Assembly: GCF_000152805.1 (NCBI RefSeq)
Contig: NZ_CH902578.1
Coordinates: 2,073,834-2,137,833 of the forward strand
Length of the DNA: 64,000 nt
Direction: 5' to 3'
Source of the DNA: Maritimibacter alkaliphilus HTCC2654
Lineage (GTDB): Bacteria > Pseudomonadota > Alphaproteobacteria > Rhodobacterales > Rhodobacteraceae
Every line of letters starts with the position of its first letter. Positions within the stretch are counted from its first letter, which is position 1. The translations under genes and the position numbers were made by a program. The notes beneath the pieces were generated by a model. The model did not search any database and was not told where the DNA came from. It saw only the letters and a program-made list of their open reading frames with translations. Below, one piece after another: positions 17,950 through 26,523 of the stretch.

Positions 17950-18633
17950 TCAGGCGGCGGTCGAGGACTGCTTTGTCCTCTGGTTCCCGTGAATGACCTT
18001 GGCCCGCAGGTTCAATGCCGTTCCAGCCTCGATCAACCCGTAAAGATGCGGTTGGTTCACCTTCATCCGGTCCAGCTTGTTACGCTCGATCTGCCAGACC
18101 CGCGCGGTGTCCGAGACCGACACACCGGCCGTGGCAAGACCATCGCCCATCAGAGACATCTCGCCGATGAAGTGATCCGGGGCGACCCGCGCCACCTCGG
18201 ACCCGTCCGATGTGACGACCGCCGCACCGCTGACGATGTAGGTCAGGAACCGGGGCCTGACGCCTTCCTCGGTCAGAACCTCGCCCGGCGCCAACGTCTC
18301 CCACCGCCCCATGTCAAGGAGCAGCCGCCGCGCGCCCGGCGTGCCACCCGTGAGCCATGTTTCGATCATGTGCTTTTCCTCGTCCGAGAACTTGGCGCGG
18401 TGATCGCGGGTCCACAGAAGCACGATCTGAACCACGTTCACGAGGACGAGCAGCGCCTGCCAGAACGCACCGACGACATTGCCGATGATGAACCAGTCGA
18501 AGATGATTCCGGCGATGGCCGATCCCATGACGAAGAGGCGTAGCCAGAACATCCGGCGCATGAGCGACGAAACGATCAGCAGGATATAGGACAGGTGGCC
18601 GAAGAAGCCGTCGGTCAGAAATGTCAGGTCCAT
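17950..18633 (-). CDS. Popeye-like membrane protein with cNMP-binding-type fold, paralogue 1
   Basis: The 227-residue product begins MDLTFLTDGFFGHLSYILLI. It shares the whole architecture of the downstream paralogue: three membrane segments, FSDEEKHMIETWLTGGTPGARR, a beta roll with LTYIVSGAAVVTSDG and HFIGEMSLMGDG, and a final helix ARVWQIERNKLDRMKVNQPHLYGL. As in its twin, the phosphate-cassette arginine is absent (LATAGVS). The two arose by tandem duplication and may form a heteromer. Role in bacteria unknown; Popeye proteins in animals bind cAMP, which should not be assumed here. Confidence 0.75.
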   Translation of the reverse strand: MDLTFLTDGFFGHLSYILLIVSSLMRRMFWLRLFVMGSAIAGIIFDWFIIGNVVGAFWQALLVLVNVVQIVLLWTRDHRAKFSDEEKHMIETWLTGGTPGARRLLLDMGRWETLAPGEVLTEEGVRPRFLTYIVSGAAVVTSDGSEVARVAPDHFIGEMSLMGDGLATAGVSVSDTARVWQIERNKLDRMKVNQPHLYGLIEAGTALNLRAKVIHGNQRTKQSSTAA

Positions 18634-18737
18634 AAGGTGCGTCCCGTCGACGCTGCAATGCAGAATGGAGATACGCGGTATTGCTACCCAAGCCGCATGG
18701 CGTATTCAAAGGAAAACGCACCTGACCGGAGGCCGCC

Positions 18738-19361
18738 ATGGCTGACATCTCATCGCTTTTCGTAACCCGCCTCTACCGCGCCCGGCTGAACGAGTTGGGG
18801 GCGGACGTGGACACCGACGAACTGGAGGCCTCGTGCTGGGCGATCTACGAGGATGACGAGGCCGGGCAGGCATGGTGCGAAAAGGAGGGGTATCCCGGTT
18901 ACACCTCCTACGCCTCGCTGACCGACCTGCCATGGCGCTCGCCGATCTTCGCGGCGGTGGAAAAGGCGTTGGATGCCCATGTCGCCGCCTTCGCCGAGGA
19001 ACTGGAATTCGATCTGGGCGACGGCAAACTGGTGCTCGAGGATCTTTGGATCAATATTCTGCCCGAAGGCGGGATGCACACCTCGCACCTGCATCCGCAT
19101 TCGGTGATTTCCGGCACGACCTATGTGGCGATGCCGGAGGGCACCTCGGCCTTGAAGCTGGAAGACCCCCGCTCGGCACGCCTGATGGCCGCCCCCCCAC
19201 GAAAGAAGTCAGCGCGGGAGGACCAGCGCACCTTCGTCTACGTGAAGCCGGTGGTGGGTGACGTGCTGCTCTGGGAGTCATGGCTGCGCCACGAGGTGCC
19301 GATGAACATGGCCGAAGAGGAGCGGATTTCGGTGAGTTTCAATTACAAGTGGGAGGGATGA
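18738..19361 (+). CDS. Putative 2OG-Fe(II) oxygenase (TIGR02466-like)
   Basis: The 207-residue product resembles the TIGR02466 group of putative 2-oxoglutarate/Fe(II) oxygenases. It has LEDLWINILPEGGMHTSHLHPHSVISGTTYV with metal-ligand histidines (about H114-H121), the distal histidine in LLWESWLRHEVPMN (H185), and the 2OG-binding arginine in EERISVSFNYKW (R196). The substrate is unknown. It is divergent from the Popeye-like pair, with about 100 bases between, and has CCGGAGGCC before the ATG. Base composition is typical of the genome. Confidence 0.8.
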   Translation: MADISSLFVTRLYRARLNELGADVDTDELEASCWAIYEDDEAGQAWCEKEGYPGYTSYASLTDLPWRSPIFAAVEKALDAHVAAFAEELEFDLGDGKLVLEDLWINILPEGGMHTSHLHPHSVISGTTYVAMPEGTSALKLEDPRSARLMAAPPRKKSAREDQRTFVYVKPVVGDVLLWESWLRHEVPMNMAEEERISVSFNYKWEG

Positions 19362-19389
19362 GTTTTAGTATTTTTTAAAATTTTAGTGC

Positions 19390-19417
19390 TTGCTATTTTT
19401 TTAAGAACTGCTATTTA
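19390..19417 (+). promoter_or_regulatory. Putative promoter of the AT-rich small gene
   Basis: TTGCTA (19390-19395) and TATTTA (19412-19417) are 16 bases apart in a strongly AT-rich stretch (19360-19430) unlike the rest of the window. Confidence 0.35.
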
Positions 19418-19454
19418 TAGTCCACTGTCAACTCAAAAAGGGCAAATCCACACA

Positions 19455-19703
19455 ATGCAAAAACGTCATGATGCTAATTTGGAAAATCGGATCGAGGAAC
19501 TTTACAGAGTTGGCTTCGCCAAGTTCTACTTCTGGGAACTCTATCTTTGGTATGACGCAGACCGCCTGTCGAAGAACGTCTTTCGCGACATAGATGCTAG
19601 ATACCGTGAAGCGGGAGGAGAGAGTGTCCTTCAACAGATAGAGACACGCGACTTCACTATCATACTCGAGGCAGATGAGCTTTCTGACGTCTTGGTCGAG
19701 TAA
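19455..19703 (+). CDS. Small AT-rich hypothetical protein (82 aa)
   Basis: The product MQKRHDANLENRIEELYRVG continues with an aromatic stretch, FAKFYFWELYLWYDADRLSK, and an acidic end DELSDVLVE. I do not recognise it. Base composition and codon use are AT-shifted relative to neighbours, suggesting acquisition. An in-frame GTG at 19386 lies inside the predicted promoter, so the ATG at 19455 is used; no strong ribosome-binding site is visible. A terminator follows within ten bases, which supports an autonomous transcription unit. No membrane segment or signal peptide is present. Confidence 0.5.
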   Translation: MQKRHDANLENRIEELYRVGFAKFYFWELYLWYDADRLSKNVFRDIDARYREAGGESVLQQIETRDFTIILEADELSDVLVE

Positions 19704-19709
19704 AACAAG

Positions 19710-19733
19710 ACCCCCGGTGTCGCCACCGGGGGT
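19710..19733 (+). terminator. Terminator after the AT-rich small gene
   Basis: ACCCCCGGTG pairs with CACCGGGGGT around TCGC, followed by TTCTGATTTC. It starts six bases past the stop codon. Confidence 0.75.
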
Positions 19734-19893
19734 TTCTGATTTCATAATGATGGAGTTTCACCCCACCACCCCTTTGCTAGACCTCGCGGACTATGTTGCG
19801 GGTCGGGATCGGCATCTCCATCGCGACCGTACCAAGGGCCTGAGGCGCGAACTCGACTCACGAGCCGTCCACTTAGCCCCTCGCTCGCCCCAA

Positions 19894-20379
19894 CTACCCC
19901 CGCAACAGCACCTCGCCCTCGATCTCCATCGCGAAGCCCATGGGGAGCGATGCGACGCCGAGGGCCGAGCGGGCGTGGCGGCTTGCGTCCGGGCCGAAAA
20001 CCTCGATGATGAGGTCGCTGAACCCGTTGGCGACCAGATGCTGGTCGGTGATTTCCGGGGTCGAGGTGACCATCGCGAACACGCGCACCCAGCCTGCGAT
20101 CCGGGACAACTCGCCCAACTCGTCCTTCATGTTCGCCAGCACGGACAGGGCCACGCCACGCGCCGCCGCGTATCCTGCGTCGGTGTCGTGGGTTTCGCCG
20201 AACCGACCATAGAGGCCGTCGATCTTGCCGGTCATGTCATGGCGCAGGTGGCCTGAGAACACAGCGCGCTGGCCCCGGACGTTCACGAATGTAAACGGCA
20301 GCGCGACGCCTGGCGGCCTGGTCGCGGGCGGTGGCAGGGTCAGGCCGAGCGCGGCAAGTCGGTCTTCCGGTGTGGTCAT
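19894..20379 (-). CDS. RidA/YjgF-family protein
   Basis: The 161-residue product belongs to the YjgF/YER057c/UK114 fold, which includes RidA enamine/imine deaminases. Recognisable blocks are AVFSGHLRHDMTGKIDG, ALSVLANMKDELGELSRIAGWVRV and the C-terminal RSALGVASLPMGFAMEIEGEVLL, where the arginine corresponds to the ligand-binding residue. It is longer at the N-terminus than classical RidA (about 130 residues), as in the RidA subgroup typical of proteobacterial paralogues. It sits between the rpmC and rplP blocks as part of an accessory insertion. Confidence 0.85.
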   Translation of the reverse strand: MTTPEDRLAALGLTLPPPATRPPGVALPFTFVNVRGQRAVFSGHLRHDMTGKIDGLYGRFGETHDTDAGYAAARGVALSVLANMKDELGELSRIAGWVRVFAMVTSTPEITDQHLVANGFSDLIIEVFGPDASRHARSALGVASLPMGFAMEIEGEVLLRG

Positions 20380-20433
20380 GGTCTGGTCCTCCCTGAGCCC
20401 AGCCTAGGCCGCGCGATACGCAGGACAAAGAAA

Positions 20434-20459
20434 AACCCCCGATGCGCGCGCCGGGGGTT
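20434..20459 (-). terminator. Terminator after rplP
   Basis: AACCCCCG pairs with CGGGGGTT, and the minus strand continues TTTCTTTG. It ends the rplB-rplP block about 40 bases past the rplP stop. Confidence 0.8.
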
Positions 20460-20497
20460 TCCAAATGTCTTCGCTCGGGCCCATGCCCGAAACCCGA

Positions 20498-20911
20498 TCA
20501 CCAGTCCTCCCGGACCACGGTGCGGGTTTTGATCGGCAGCTTCATCGCGGCCAGACGCAGGGCTTCGCGCGCGATCTCGTCGGACACGCCGTCGATTTCG
20601 AACATCACGCGGCCCGGCTTGACCTTGGCGGCCCAGCGGTCGACCGAACCCTTACCTTTACCCATACGAACTTCGATCGGCTTGGCCGAGATCGGAACGT
20701 CCGGGAAAATGCGGATCCAGACACGGCCCTGACGCTTCATGTGACGCGTCATGGCACGACGGGCGGCTTCGATCTGGCGTGCGGTCACACGCTCAGGCTC
20801 GAGAGCCTTCAGGCCGTAGGTGCCGAAGTTCAGGTCAGAGCCACCCTTGGCCTGACCCTTGATCCGGCCCTTGTGCATCTTGCGGAATTTTGTGCGCTTC
20901 GGTTGTAGCAT
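20498..20911 (-). CDS. rplP: Large ribosomal subunit protein uL16
   Basis: uL16 helps place the A-site tRNA on the 50S subunit. The 137-residue product [20 protein letters not shown] has [20 protein letters not shown] and the arginine-containing loop region [20 protein letters not shown]. It is the last gene of its block, 12 bases after rpsC. rpmC, which would normally follow, is separated by a terminator and six accessory genes. Confidence 0.98.
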   Translation of the reverse strand: MLQPKRTKFRKMHKGRIKGQAKGGSDLNFGTYGLKALEPERVTARQIEAARRAMTRHMKRQGRVWIRIFPDVPISAKPIEVRMGKGKGSVDRWAAKVKPGRVMFEIDGVSDEIAREALRLAAMKLPIKTRTVVREDW

Positions 20912-20923
20912 CTCAGTTCCTCC

Positions 20924-21631
20924 TTAGCGGCGGCCACCGGCACCGCGGGGGGCCGGACCGTCCTGGAGCTCTTGTTGCTTACGATCACGTGCGGAGGGAT
21001 CATGCTCCATGATCTCGCCTTTGAAGATCCAGACCTTGATGCCGATGATCCCGTAGGGGGTCTTGGCTTCGGCCAGGGCGTAATCGATGTCGGCGCGGAG
21101 CGTGTGCAGCGGCACACGACCTTCGCGAAGCCACTCGGTCCGTGCGATTTCGGCACCACCCAGACGACCAGCGCAGTTCACGCGGATGCCGAGGGCACCC
21201 ATGCGCATGGAGTTCTGAGCGGCACGTTTCATCGCGCGACGGAACGACACACGACGCTCGAGCTGCTGGGCGATGGATTCGGCCACCAGCTGCGCGTCGA
21301 GTTCCGGCTTGCGCACTTCCACGATGTTCAGGTGCAGTTCGCTGTCCGTCATCTTGGCAAGCTTCTTGCGGAGCACTTCGATGTCCGCGCCTTTCTTGCC
21401 GATGATGACACCCGGACGGGCAGTGTGGATCGTGACGCGGCACTTCTTGTGCGGACGCTCGATAATCACACGGCTGACGCCGGCCTGCTTGCACTCTTCC
21501 TTGATGAACTCACGGATCTTGAGGTCTTCAAGAAGGAGATCACCGTATTCGTTGGTATCGGCGTACCAGCGGCTGTCCCAGGTGCGGTTGACCTGAAGGC
21601 GCATGCCGATCGGATTGACTTTCTGACCCAT
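20924..21631 (-). CDS. rpsC: Small ribosomal subunit protein uS3
   Basis: uS3 forms part of the mRNA entry channel and its helicase. The 235-residue product [20 protein letters not shown] has a KH domain with [19 protein letters not shown] (GKKG loop) and the conserved [20 protein letters not shown] in the C-terminal domain. Its start touches the rplV stop (one-base overlap). Confidence 0.98.
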   Translation of the reverse strand: MGQKVNPIGMRLQVNRTWDSRWYADTNEYGDLLLEDLKIREFIKEECKQAGVSRVIIERPHKKCRVTIHTARPGVIIGKKGADIEVLRKKLAKMTDSELHLNIVEVRKPELDAQLVAESIAQQLERRVSFRRAMKRAAQNSMRMGALGIRVNCAGRLGGAEIARTEWLREGRVPLHTLRADIDYALAEAKTPYGIIGIKVWIFKGEIMEHDPSARDRKQQELQDGPAPRGAGGRR

Positions 21632-22011
21632 TAGGCTTGCTCCTCAACTTGACGCACCTTGATGGTGAGTTCCGAGAACGGCTTGTTGATGCGGCCATAA
21701 CGGCCACGGGCACGCGGGCGACCGCGCTTCATGACAAGGTTCTTGCCCACGAACGCTTCGGCGACGACCAGTTCGTCGACGTCGAGGTTGTGGTTGTTCT
21801 CGGCGTTCGCGATGGCCGACTGAAGGCATTTCTTCACGTCGACGGCGATCCGCTTTTTCGAGAAGGTCAGATCGGCCAGAGCCTTTTCGACCTTCTTGCC
21901 GCGGATCATCGCGGCCACGAGGTTCAGTTTCTGCGGGCTGGTGCGAAGCATGCGCAGTTTTGCCATTGCTTCGTTGTCTGCCACGCGGCGGGGGTTCTTT
22001 TCCTTGCCCAT
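21631..22011 (-). CDS. rplV: Large ribosomal subunit protein uL22
   Basis: uL22 lines the exit tunnel, where its beta hairpin contacts nascent chains and macrolides. The 126-residue product [20 protein letters not shown] has [20 protein letters not shown] and the hairpin region [20 protein letters not shown]. No insertion or deletion known for macrolide resistance is visible. It is three bases from rpsS. Confidence 0.98.
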   Translation of the reverse strand: MGKEKNPRRVADNEAMAKLRMLRTSPQKLNLVAAMIRGKKVEKALADLTFSKKRIAVDVKKCLQSAIANAENNHNLDVDELVVAEAFVGKNLVMKRGRPRARGRYGRINKPFSELTIKVRQVEEQA

Positions 22012-22014
22012 GAC

Positions 22015-22293
22015 TTACTTCCGCTTCGCTTTTTTGTCGGCAGCATGCCCGTAGTAGGTACGGGTCGGCGAATATTCACCGAATTTCTGTCCGATCATTT
22101 CCTCGGTCACGTTAACGGGGATGTGCTTCTGCCCGTTGTACACGCCAAACGTCAGACCCACGAACTGGGGCAGGATCGTCGAACGGCGCGACCAGATCTT
22201 GATGACTTCGTTGCGGCCGCTTTCGCGCGCCTTCTCGGCCTTCTTGAGGACGTAAGAGTCGACAAAAGGCCCCTTCCATACAGCACGTGCCAT
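22015..22293 (-). CDS. rpsS: Small ribosomal subunit protein uS19
   Basis: uS19 is a 30S head protein that bridges to the 50S. The 92-residue product [20 protein letters not shown] includes [40 protein letters not shown] and [16 protein letters not shown]. It starts three bases after rplB ends. Confidence 0.98.
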   Translation of the reverse strand: MARAVWKGPFVDSYVLKKAEKARESGRNEVIKIWSRRSTILPQFVGLTFGVYNGQKHIPVNVTEEMIGQKFGEYSPTRTYYGHAADKKAKRK

Positions 22294-22296
22294 AGA

Positions 22297-23139
22297 TTAC
22301 CGGCCCTTCTTCTTGGCGTGACGCGAGCGGATGATCAGCTTCTGCGACGCCTTGTTCTTGTTGCGGGTGCGCTTGCCCTTGGTGTCCTTGCCCCACGGGG
22401 TAACCGGGGTACGACCACCAGAGGTGCGGCCTTCACCACCACCGTGCGGGTGGTCGATCGGGTTCATCGCAACACCACGGACCGACGGACGCTTGCCCAT
22501 GTGGCGGACGCGGCCGGCTTTGCCGAGGTTCTGGTTCGAGTTGTCGGGGTTCGACACGGCACCGACGGTGGCCATGCATTCCTGACGGACCATGCGCAGC
22601 TCGCCCGAGGACAGGCGGATCTGGGCGTAGCCACCGTCACGACCGACGAACTGGGCATAGGTGCCCGCGGCGCGCGCGATCTGACCGCCCTTGCCCGGCT
22701 TCAGCTCGATGTTGTGAACGATGGTGCCGATCGGCAGGCCCGAGAACGGCATCGCGTTGCCCGGCTTGATGTCGACCTTCTGGCCCGCGACGACGCTGTC
22801 GCCAACGGCGAGGCGCTGCGGCGCGAGGATGTAAGCCTGCTCGCCGTCTTCGTATTTCACGAGGGCGATGAAGGCGGTGCGGTTCGGGTCGTATTCGATC
22901 CGTTCCACGGTGGCCGCGACGTCAAACTTGTTCCGTTTGAAATCAACGATCCGGTAAAGACGCTTCGCGCCACCGCCACGGCGGCGAGAGGTGATCCGTC
23001 CGGTGTTGTTCCGGCCGCCCGACTTCGTCAGACCCTCGGTGAGGGATTTGACGGGACGTCCTTTCCAAAGCTCCGAACGGTCGATCAGAACCAGCCCACG
23101 CTGGCCCGGCGTCGTCGGTTTATACGACTTGAGTGCCAT
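22297..23139 (-). CDS. rplB: Large ribosomal subunit protein uL2
   Basis: uL2 is essential for subunit association and sits near the peptidyl-transferase centre. The 280-residue product [20 protein letters not shown] has [20 protein letters not shown] and the invariant histidine-containing segment [17 protein letters not shown]. It is the first gene of the rplB-rpsS-rplV-rpsC-rplP block. It is disconnected from rplW by 3.4 kb and driven by its own promoter. Confidence 0.98.
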   Translation of the reverse strand: MALKSYKPTTPGQRGLVLIDRSELWKGRPVKSLTEGLTKSGGRNNTGRITSRRRGGGAKRLYRIVDFKRNKFDVAATVERIEYDPNRTAFIALVKYEDGEQAYILAPQRLAVGDSVVAGQKVDIKPGNAMPFSGLPIGTIVHNIELKPGKGGQIARAAGTYAQFVGRDGGYAQIRLSSGELRMVRQECMATVGAVSNPDNSNQNLGKAGRVRHMGKRPSVRGVAMNPIDHPHGGGEGRTSGGRTPVTPWGKDTKGKRTRNKNKASQKLIIRSRHAKKKGR

Positions 23140-23296
23140 GCTTTCTGTCTTCCGTTGCTTTGCAGCGGGGTGCGTGCCCCGCCTGTCTGTGTGTGGGCTT
23201 TGCTCGCTGAGCGGTGCCCGGGTGTAGCCCCCCGAAGGTGGCCGAATTCAATAAGTCAAAGACCCCGGAACGAATCCCGGGGCCATGGACCGTTGC
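23140..23296 (-). other. Leader of the rplB block with a promoter-proximal hairpin
   Basis: Transcripts from the promoter at 23297-23325 would begin near 23290 and form at once the hairpin CCCCGG/CCGGGG (23252-23282, message reads GGCCCCGGG, loop, CCGGGGTCTTTGAC). A second GGGGTGCG/TGCCCC inverted repeat lies at 23167-23181. The rest up to the rplB start holds no gene. The first hairpin could instead terminate the DUF2200 transcript. Confidence 0.4.
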
Positions 23297-23325
23297 GCTA
23301 TAGCGGTGTTGTGGGGATGTGTCCA
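23297..23325 (-). promoter_or_regulatory. Sigma70-type promoter of the rplB-rplP block
   Basis: On the minus strand TGGACA (23325-23320) and TATAGC (23302-23297) are exactly 17 bases apart. It lies between the DUF2200 gene and rplB. The remaining bases 23326-23460 show no gene. Confidence 0.55.
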
Positions 23326-23460
23326 GTGCGGCGTCGCCGATTGTGCCGCGCGCAGCCCCTTGGCAAAGGGCATGCCTGAACGCACGAAACGCCGCCGGGT
23401 CTGATCGGGATGGCGCTGGCGCCCGGTGCTGCGGGCGCTACTGCGAGCCCGGCTCGAAGC

Positions 23461-23811
23461 TCACCCCCGCAATATCTTCTCCATCTTCTTCCCCCGCGCC
23501 AATTCGTCGATCAGCTTGTCGAGATAGCGGATCTCCTGCATCAGCGGGTCTTCGATCTCCTCGACCCGGACGCCGCAGATGACGCCTTTGATCTCGGACC
23601 GGGCCGGGTTCAATGCGGGGGCTTCTCCGAAGAACGTCTCGAAATCCGTTTTTTCCTCCAGCACCCGGCCCAGACCGTCGTCGTCGTAGCCGGTGAGCCA
23701 GTGAATGATTTCATCCACCTCTTCCTTGGTGCGCCCCTTCTTTTCGGCCTTGGTGATGTAATGCGGATAGACGCTTCCGAAACTGATGCCGAATATGCGG
23801 TGCTTTGCCAT
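23461..23811 (-). CDS. DUF2200 family protein
   Basis: The 116-residue protein is recognised by [20 protein letters not shown] followed by [20 protein letters not shown], the DUF2200 signature, and an acidic helical C-terminal half ending [14 protein letters not shown]. Members are small cytoplasmic proteins of unknown function. The ATG is preceded by CAGGAGG. It is divergent from the ArsR gene (108 bases between) and lies in the insertion between rplW and rplB. Confidence 0.85.
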   Translation of the reverse strand: MAKHRIFGISFGSVYPHYITKAEKKGRTKEEVDEIIHWLTGYDDDGLGRVLEEKTDFETFFGEAPALNPARSEIKGVICGVRVEEIEDPLMQEIRYLDKLIDELARGKKMEKILRG

Positions 23812-23919
23812 TTGGGGCCTCCTGTTCGCGCGCCCAGAATAGGCCCCTGCCCGCCGGTCGCCAACGGGTCAACACTTCACCATTGACAGAACTATCCGAC
23901 TCGCCGGATACTTCACCAC

Positions 23920-24258
23920 ATGGAGAACAATGAACCGAACCTCGATGCCGTCTTTCACGCGCTCGCCGATCCGACCCGCAGGGCGGTGTTGCAGGCGCTG
24001 GTCAAAGGCGAGGCGACGGTCAGCGATCTGGCCGCGCCGCATGACATGGGCCTGCCCGCCTTCATGAAGCACCTGAGCGTGCTTGAGGCGGCGGGGCTGG
24101 TGAAAAGCGACAAGGTGGGCCGTGTGCGCACCTGCGCGCTCGATCCCGCGACCATGATCGCGACCGAAAGGTGGTTCGAAGAGCAACGCGCGTTTTGGCA
24201 AGGCCGATACGCCCAACTGGACGATCTGGTTGCGGCGCTACAGGGAGAAAAAAAATGA
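23920..24258 (+). CDS. ArsR-family transcriptional regulator
   Basis: The 112-residue winged-helix protein begins MENNEPNLDAVFHALADPTR, the typical ArsR/SmtB helix-turn-helix opening, with VSDLAAPHDMGLPAFMKHLSVLEAAGLV as the recognition region. No metal-binding cysteine pair (ELCVCDL type) is present. It belongs to the subgroup that pairs with SRPBCC (AHSA1) partners. The SRPBCC start overlaps its stop (ATGA), which supports a coupled operon, probably autoregulated from the gap upstream (23812-23919). Confidence 0.9.
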   Translation: MENNEPNLDAVFHALADPTRRAVLQALVKGEATVSDLAAPHDMGLPAFMKHLSVLEAAGLVKSDKVGRVRTCALDPATMIATERWFEEQRAFWQGRYAQLDDLVAALQGEKK

Positions 24259-24758
24259 AGAGTGACCTGCAATTTCAGTTCCTGGCCGACGTGCCGGGCC
24301 ATACCCTGCGCATCAAGCGCGAATTCGCCGGTCCTCGCGACCTGATCTGGGACTGCTACACCAAGCAGGAACTGCTCGAGAAATGGTTCGCCCCCAAGCC
24401 GCTCAAGACCAAGACCGCGAGCATGGAGTTTCGCGAGGGCGGGCATTGGCACTACGCCATGTATGACGACGAAGGCACCGAATACTGGGGATGGACCGAC
24501 TATATCGCCATCGACCCGCAAGAGCGGTATACGACCCGCGACGCCTTTTCCGATGCGACGGGCGCGCCGAACACCGACCTGCCCGTCGCCGACTGGGTCA
24601 TCACGTTCGAGGAGGCGGGCGACCGCACGATCGTGCGCACCGTCATCGACTATGGCTCGCCCGAGGGCCTGCAAACCGTGATCGACATGGGCATGGAGGA
24701 AGGGCTTGGCGCCACCTACGTGACCTTGGACGACCTCATCGAGATCTTGAAAGGATAA
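24255..24758 (+). CDS. SRPBCC (AHSA1-like) domain protein
   Basis: The 167-residue product has the START/SRPBCC helix-grip fold: TLRIKREFAGPRDLIWDCYTKQELLEKWFAP, then MEFREGGHWHYAMYDDEGTEYWGW and a closing GMEEGLGATYVTLDDLIEIL. The ligand is unknown. The start at 24255 overlaps the arsR stop by four bases and is followed downstream, after three bases, by a second SRPBCC reading frame. ArsR plus one or two AHSA1-type proteins is a recurrent bacterial arrangement. Confidence 0.9.
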   Translation: MKSDLQFQFLADVPGHTLRIKREFAGPRDLIWDCYTKQELLEKWFAPKPLKTKTASMEFREGGHWHYAMYDDEGTEYWGWTDYIAIDPQERYTTRDAFSDATGAPNTDLPVADWVITFEEAGDRTIVRTVIDYGSPEGLQTVIDMGMEEGLGATYVTLDDLIEILKG

Positions 24759-24761
24759 CCC

Positions 24762-25175
24762 ATGTCCACCGAGAAAATCACCATCGACGCCACGGTCGAC
24801 GCCCCCGTCGAAACCGTCTGGGCCCGCTAAACCGACCCGGACCACATCACGCGCTGGAACTTCGCGTCAGACGACTGGTGCTGCCCGTCCGCCTCGAACG
24901 ACATGCAGATCGGCGGCAAGTATTCGGCCCGGATGGAGGCGAAGGACGGCAGCTTCGGCTTCGATTTCGAGGCGATCTATACCGACATCACGCCGGAACG
25001 GTCCCTCACCTACAGGCTTGAGGACGGGCGCATGGTCACCACGACCTTCGAACCCATCGGCGGCCAAACGCAGGTGACGACAGTGTTCGACGCCGAAACG
25101 GAAAACGATGTCGAAATGCAACGGGGCGGCTGGCAGGCGATCCTGAACAACTTCAAGGCGCACGCGGAAAGCTGA
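24762..25175 (+). pseudogene. SRPBCC (AHSA1-like) gene broken by a nonsense codon
   Basis: From the ATG at 24762 the frame reads MSTEKITIDATVDAPVETVW then AR and a TAA at 24828-24830 (codon 23). It continues in the same frame as TDPDHITRWNFASDDWCCPS through to a normal stop at 25175. The family normally has a tyrosine at this place (VWxxYTDPxHIxxWNFA), so a TAC/TAT to TAA change explains the break. All else, including GGWQAILNNFKAHAES at the end, is intact (137 codons), so the lesion is recent or a sequencing error. An internal ATG at 24903 could give a truncated 90-residue product. Confidence 0.8.
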
Positions 25176-25377
25176 GGTCGGAATGCCTCTCGCCCGGTGC
25201 GCCGCGCCTTGGGCTTGGGCACGCGGGCGATCTCGTCGACCGGGGTGGGTCGGGGTTCGTCCGTCGGCAACCGGAACACGCAAAGCGCCGTGTTGCAGCC
25301 TCACGGCCCCACGGGAAATTGCACTGGCCATTCCGCCCTTGTTCCCCGAAGGTGCGGGCAAGATACAGGAGATCGCC

Positions 25378-25671
25378 ATGAAGACGAAAACGATCATCGC
25401 GCTGGCCGCGCTGCCCCTGACCCTTGCGGCATGCGATATGCCCGCGACGACCACGGTAGGCGCTTCGCAAGGCACAATCTCGAACGTGCCGGAACGGATC
25501 GCCGAACTCGCGGCGCCGGGTCAGAACCTGAATTCGGTCAGGATCAACGAATTGGACGGGTGTTACGAATACCAGTATTTCGGCCCGGTCGAGACGACCT
25601 ATCTGCCGCTGCGCACCCGCGACGGCCGCCCGATCTGCACGCGGGCACCGGGCGACCCGGCGCCTGCGTAA
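25378..25671 (+). CDS. Small lipoprotein, hypothetical
   Basis: The 97-residue protein has a lipoprotein signal, MKTKTIIALAALPLTLAACD, with lipobox LAAC at residues 16-19. The mature part includes ELDGCYEYQYFGPVETTYLP and CTRAPGDPAPA, with two further cysteines. CAGGAGATCGCC precedes the ATG. I do not recognise the family. It converges on the L,D-transpeptidase gene, the two stops being two bases apart. The gap before it (25176-25377) has no gene that I can support. Confidence 0.7.
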   Translation: MKTKTIIALAALPLTLAACDMPATTTVGASQGTISNVPERIAELAAPGQNLNSVRINELDGCYEYQYFGPVETTYLPLRTRDGRPICTRAPGDPAPA

Positions 25672-25673
25672 GA

Positions 25674-26408
25674 TCAGCTTGCGGCGGTGATGCGCTCCGG
25701 CGGATGCAGATGCGCCGTCGCGCCCTTGTAGACCTGCGGATACAGGTCGTTGATATGGGCCATCACCATGCGCACGCAGCCGGAACTTGCGCGACCGCCG
25801 ATCGACCCCGGCGAAGGCGAGCCGTGGATGCGCAGGAGCGTGTCGCGGTTGCCTTCGTAGAGATAGAAGGCCCGTGAGCCGAGCGGGTTGCGGGGTCCGC
25901 CACTCATCCCGTTCTCGTGCTGCTTGTAGAGGTGCGGATCGCGTTTGATCATCGCGGCGGTGGGTGTCCAGATCGGCCACTTCGCCTTGCGCCCGACGGT
26001 GTAGACCCCCGGCTCGTACAGGTTGCCGCGTGCGATGGCGACGCCATAGCGCATCGCGGTCCCGCCCGCTTCGATGTGGTAGAGATACCGCGCGACGGCA
26101 TCGACATGCAGATCGCCGGGGGTGAGGCCGGGATTGGCCTCGACCCGACGGGGCAGGAAGCGCGGGGCCAGCCCCCAGGGGTTCGACGTGGCCGGATCGT
26201 AGCCCGCAGGGGTGATCTGCGCGTCCCACCGGTCCCAGTTGGCCGGGTTCGATGTCGGGCGCGGCGGCGTGGGCGCTGCCGCTTCGGCCTCTGTCGTTTC
26301 CGCCGGCGTCTCGACGGTCGCTTCTGCGTCCTCGTCCTGTGCCCAGGCGGCGATCGGGGCCGAGAACAGTGCGGTGGTGGTCATCACGAAATGACGGCGA
26401 GTGAGCAT
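25674..26408 (-). CDS. L,D-transpeptidase (YkuD domain)
   Basis: The 244-residue protein starts with a signal of Tat-like character (MLTRRHFVMTTTALFSAPIAAWAQ), then a linker rich in A, E, T and P (about residues 25-55). The YkuD domain ends with the catalytic motif HGSPSPGSIGGRASSGCVRM: H195, S209, C211 and R213. Such enzymes make 3-3 peptidoglycan crosslinks or attach proteins to the wall in the periplasm. It lies between the small lipoprotein and rplW, on the minus strand. Confidence 0.92.
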   Translation of the reverse strand: MLTRRHFVMTTTALFSAPIAAWAQDEDAEATVETPAETTEAEAAAPTPPRPTSNPANWDRWDAQITPAGYDPATSNPWGLAPRFLPRRVEANPGLTPGDLHVDAVARYLYHIEAGGTAMRYGVAIARGNLYEPGVYTVGRKAKWPIWTPTAAMIKRDPHLYKQHENGMSGGPRNPLGSRAFYLYEGNRDTLLRIHGSPSPGSIGGRASSGCVRMVMAHINDLYPQVYKGATAHLHPPERITAAS

Positions 26409-26523
26409 GGCGAGGTTCCTTCTTGTCGAACCGGCTGACGGATTGGTGTGCCGGTCCCTGTCCCGTTCAAAACGGAATCGCCCGGCAGCGTGTTCCAGAT
26501 GCTTATCCTATCACAAAAGAAAA

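Noticed and set aside
25010-25279. Minus-strand frame with a DEPRPTPVDEIARVPKPKAR segment
   Set aside because: The segment in the gap 25176-25279 looks faintly protein-like, but the rest is antisense to the SRPBCC pseudogene and there is no sound start. It may be a remnant, but cannot be supported.
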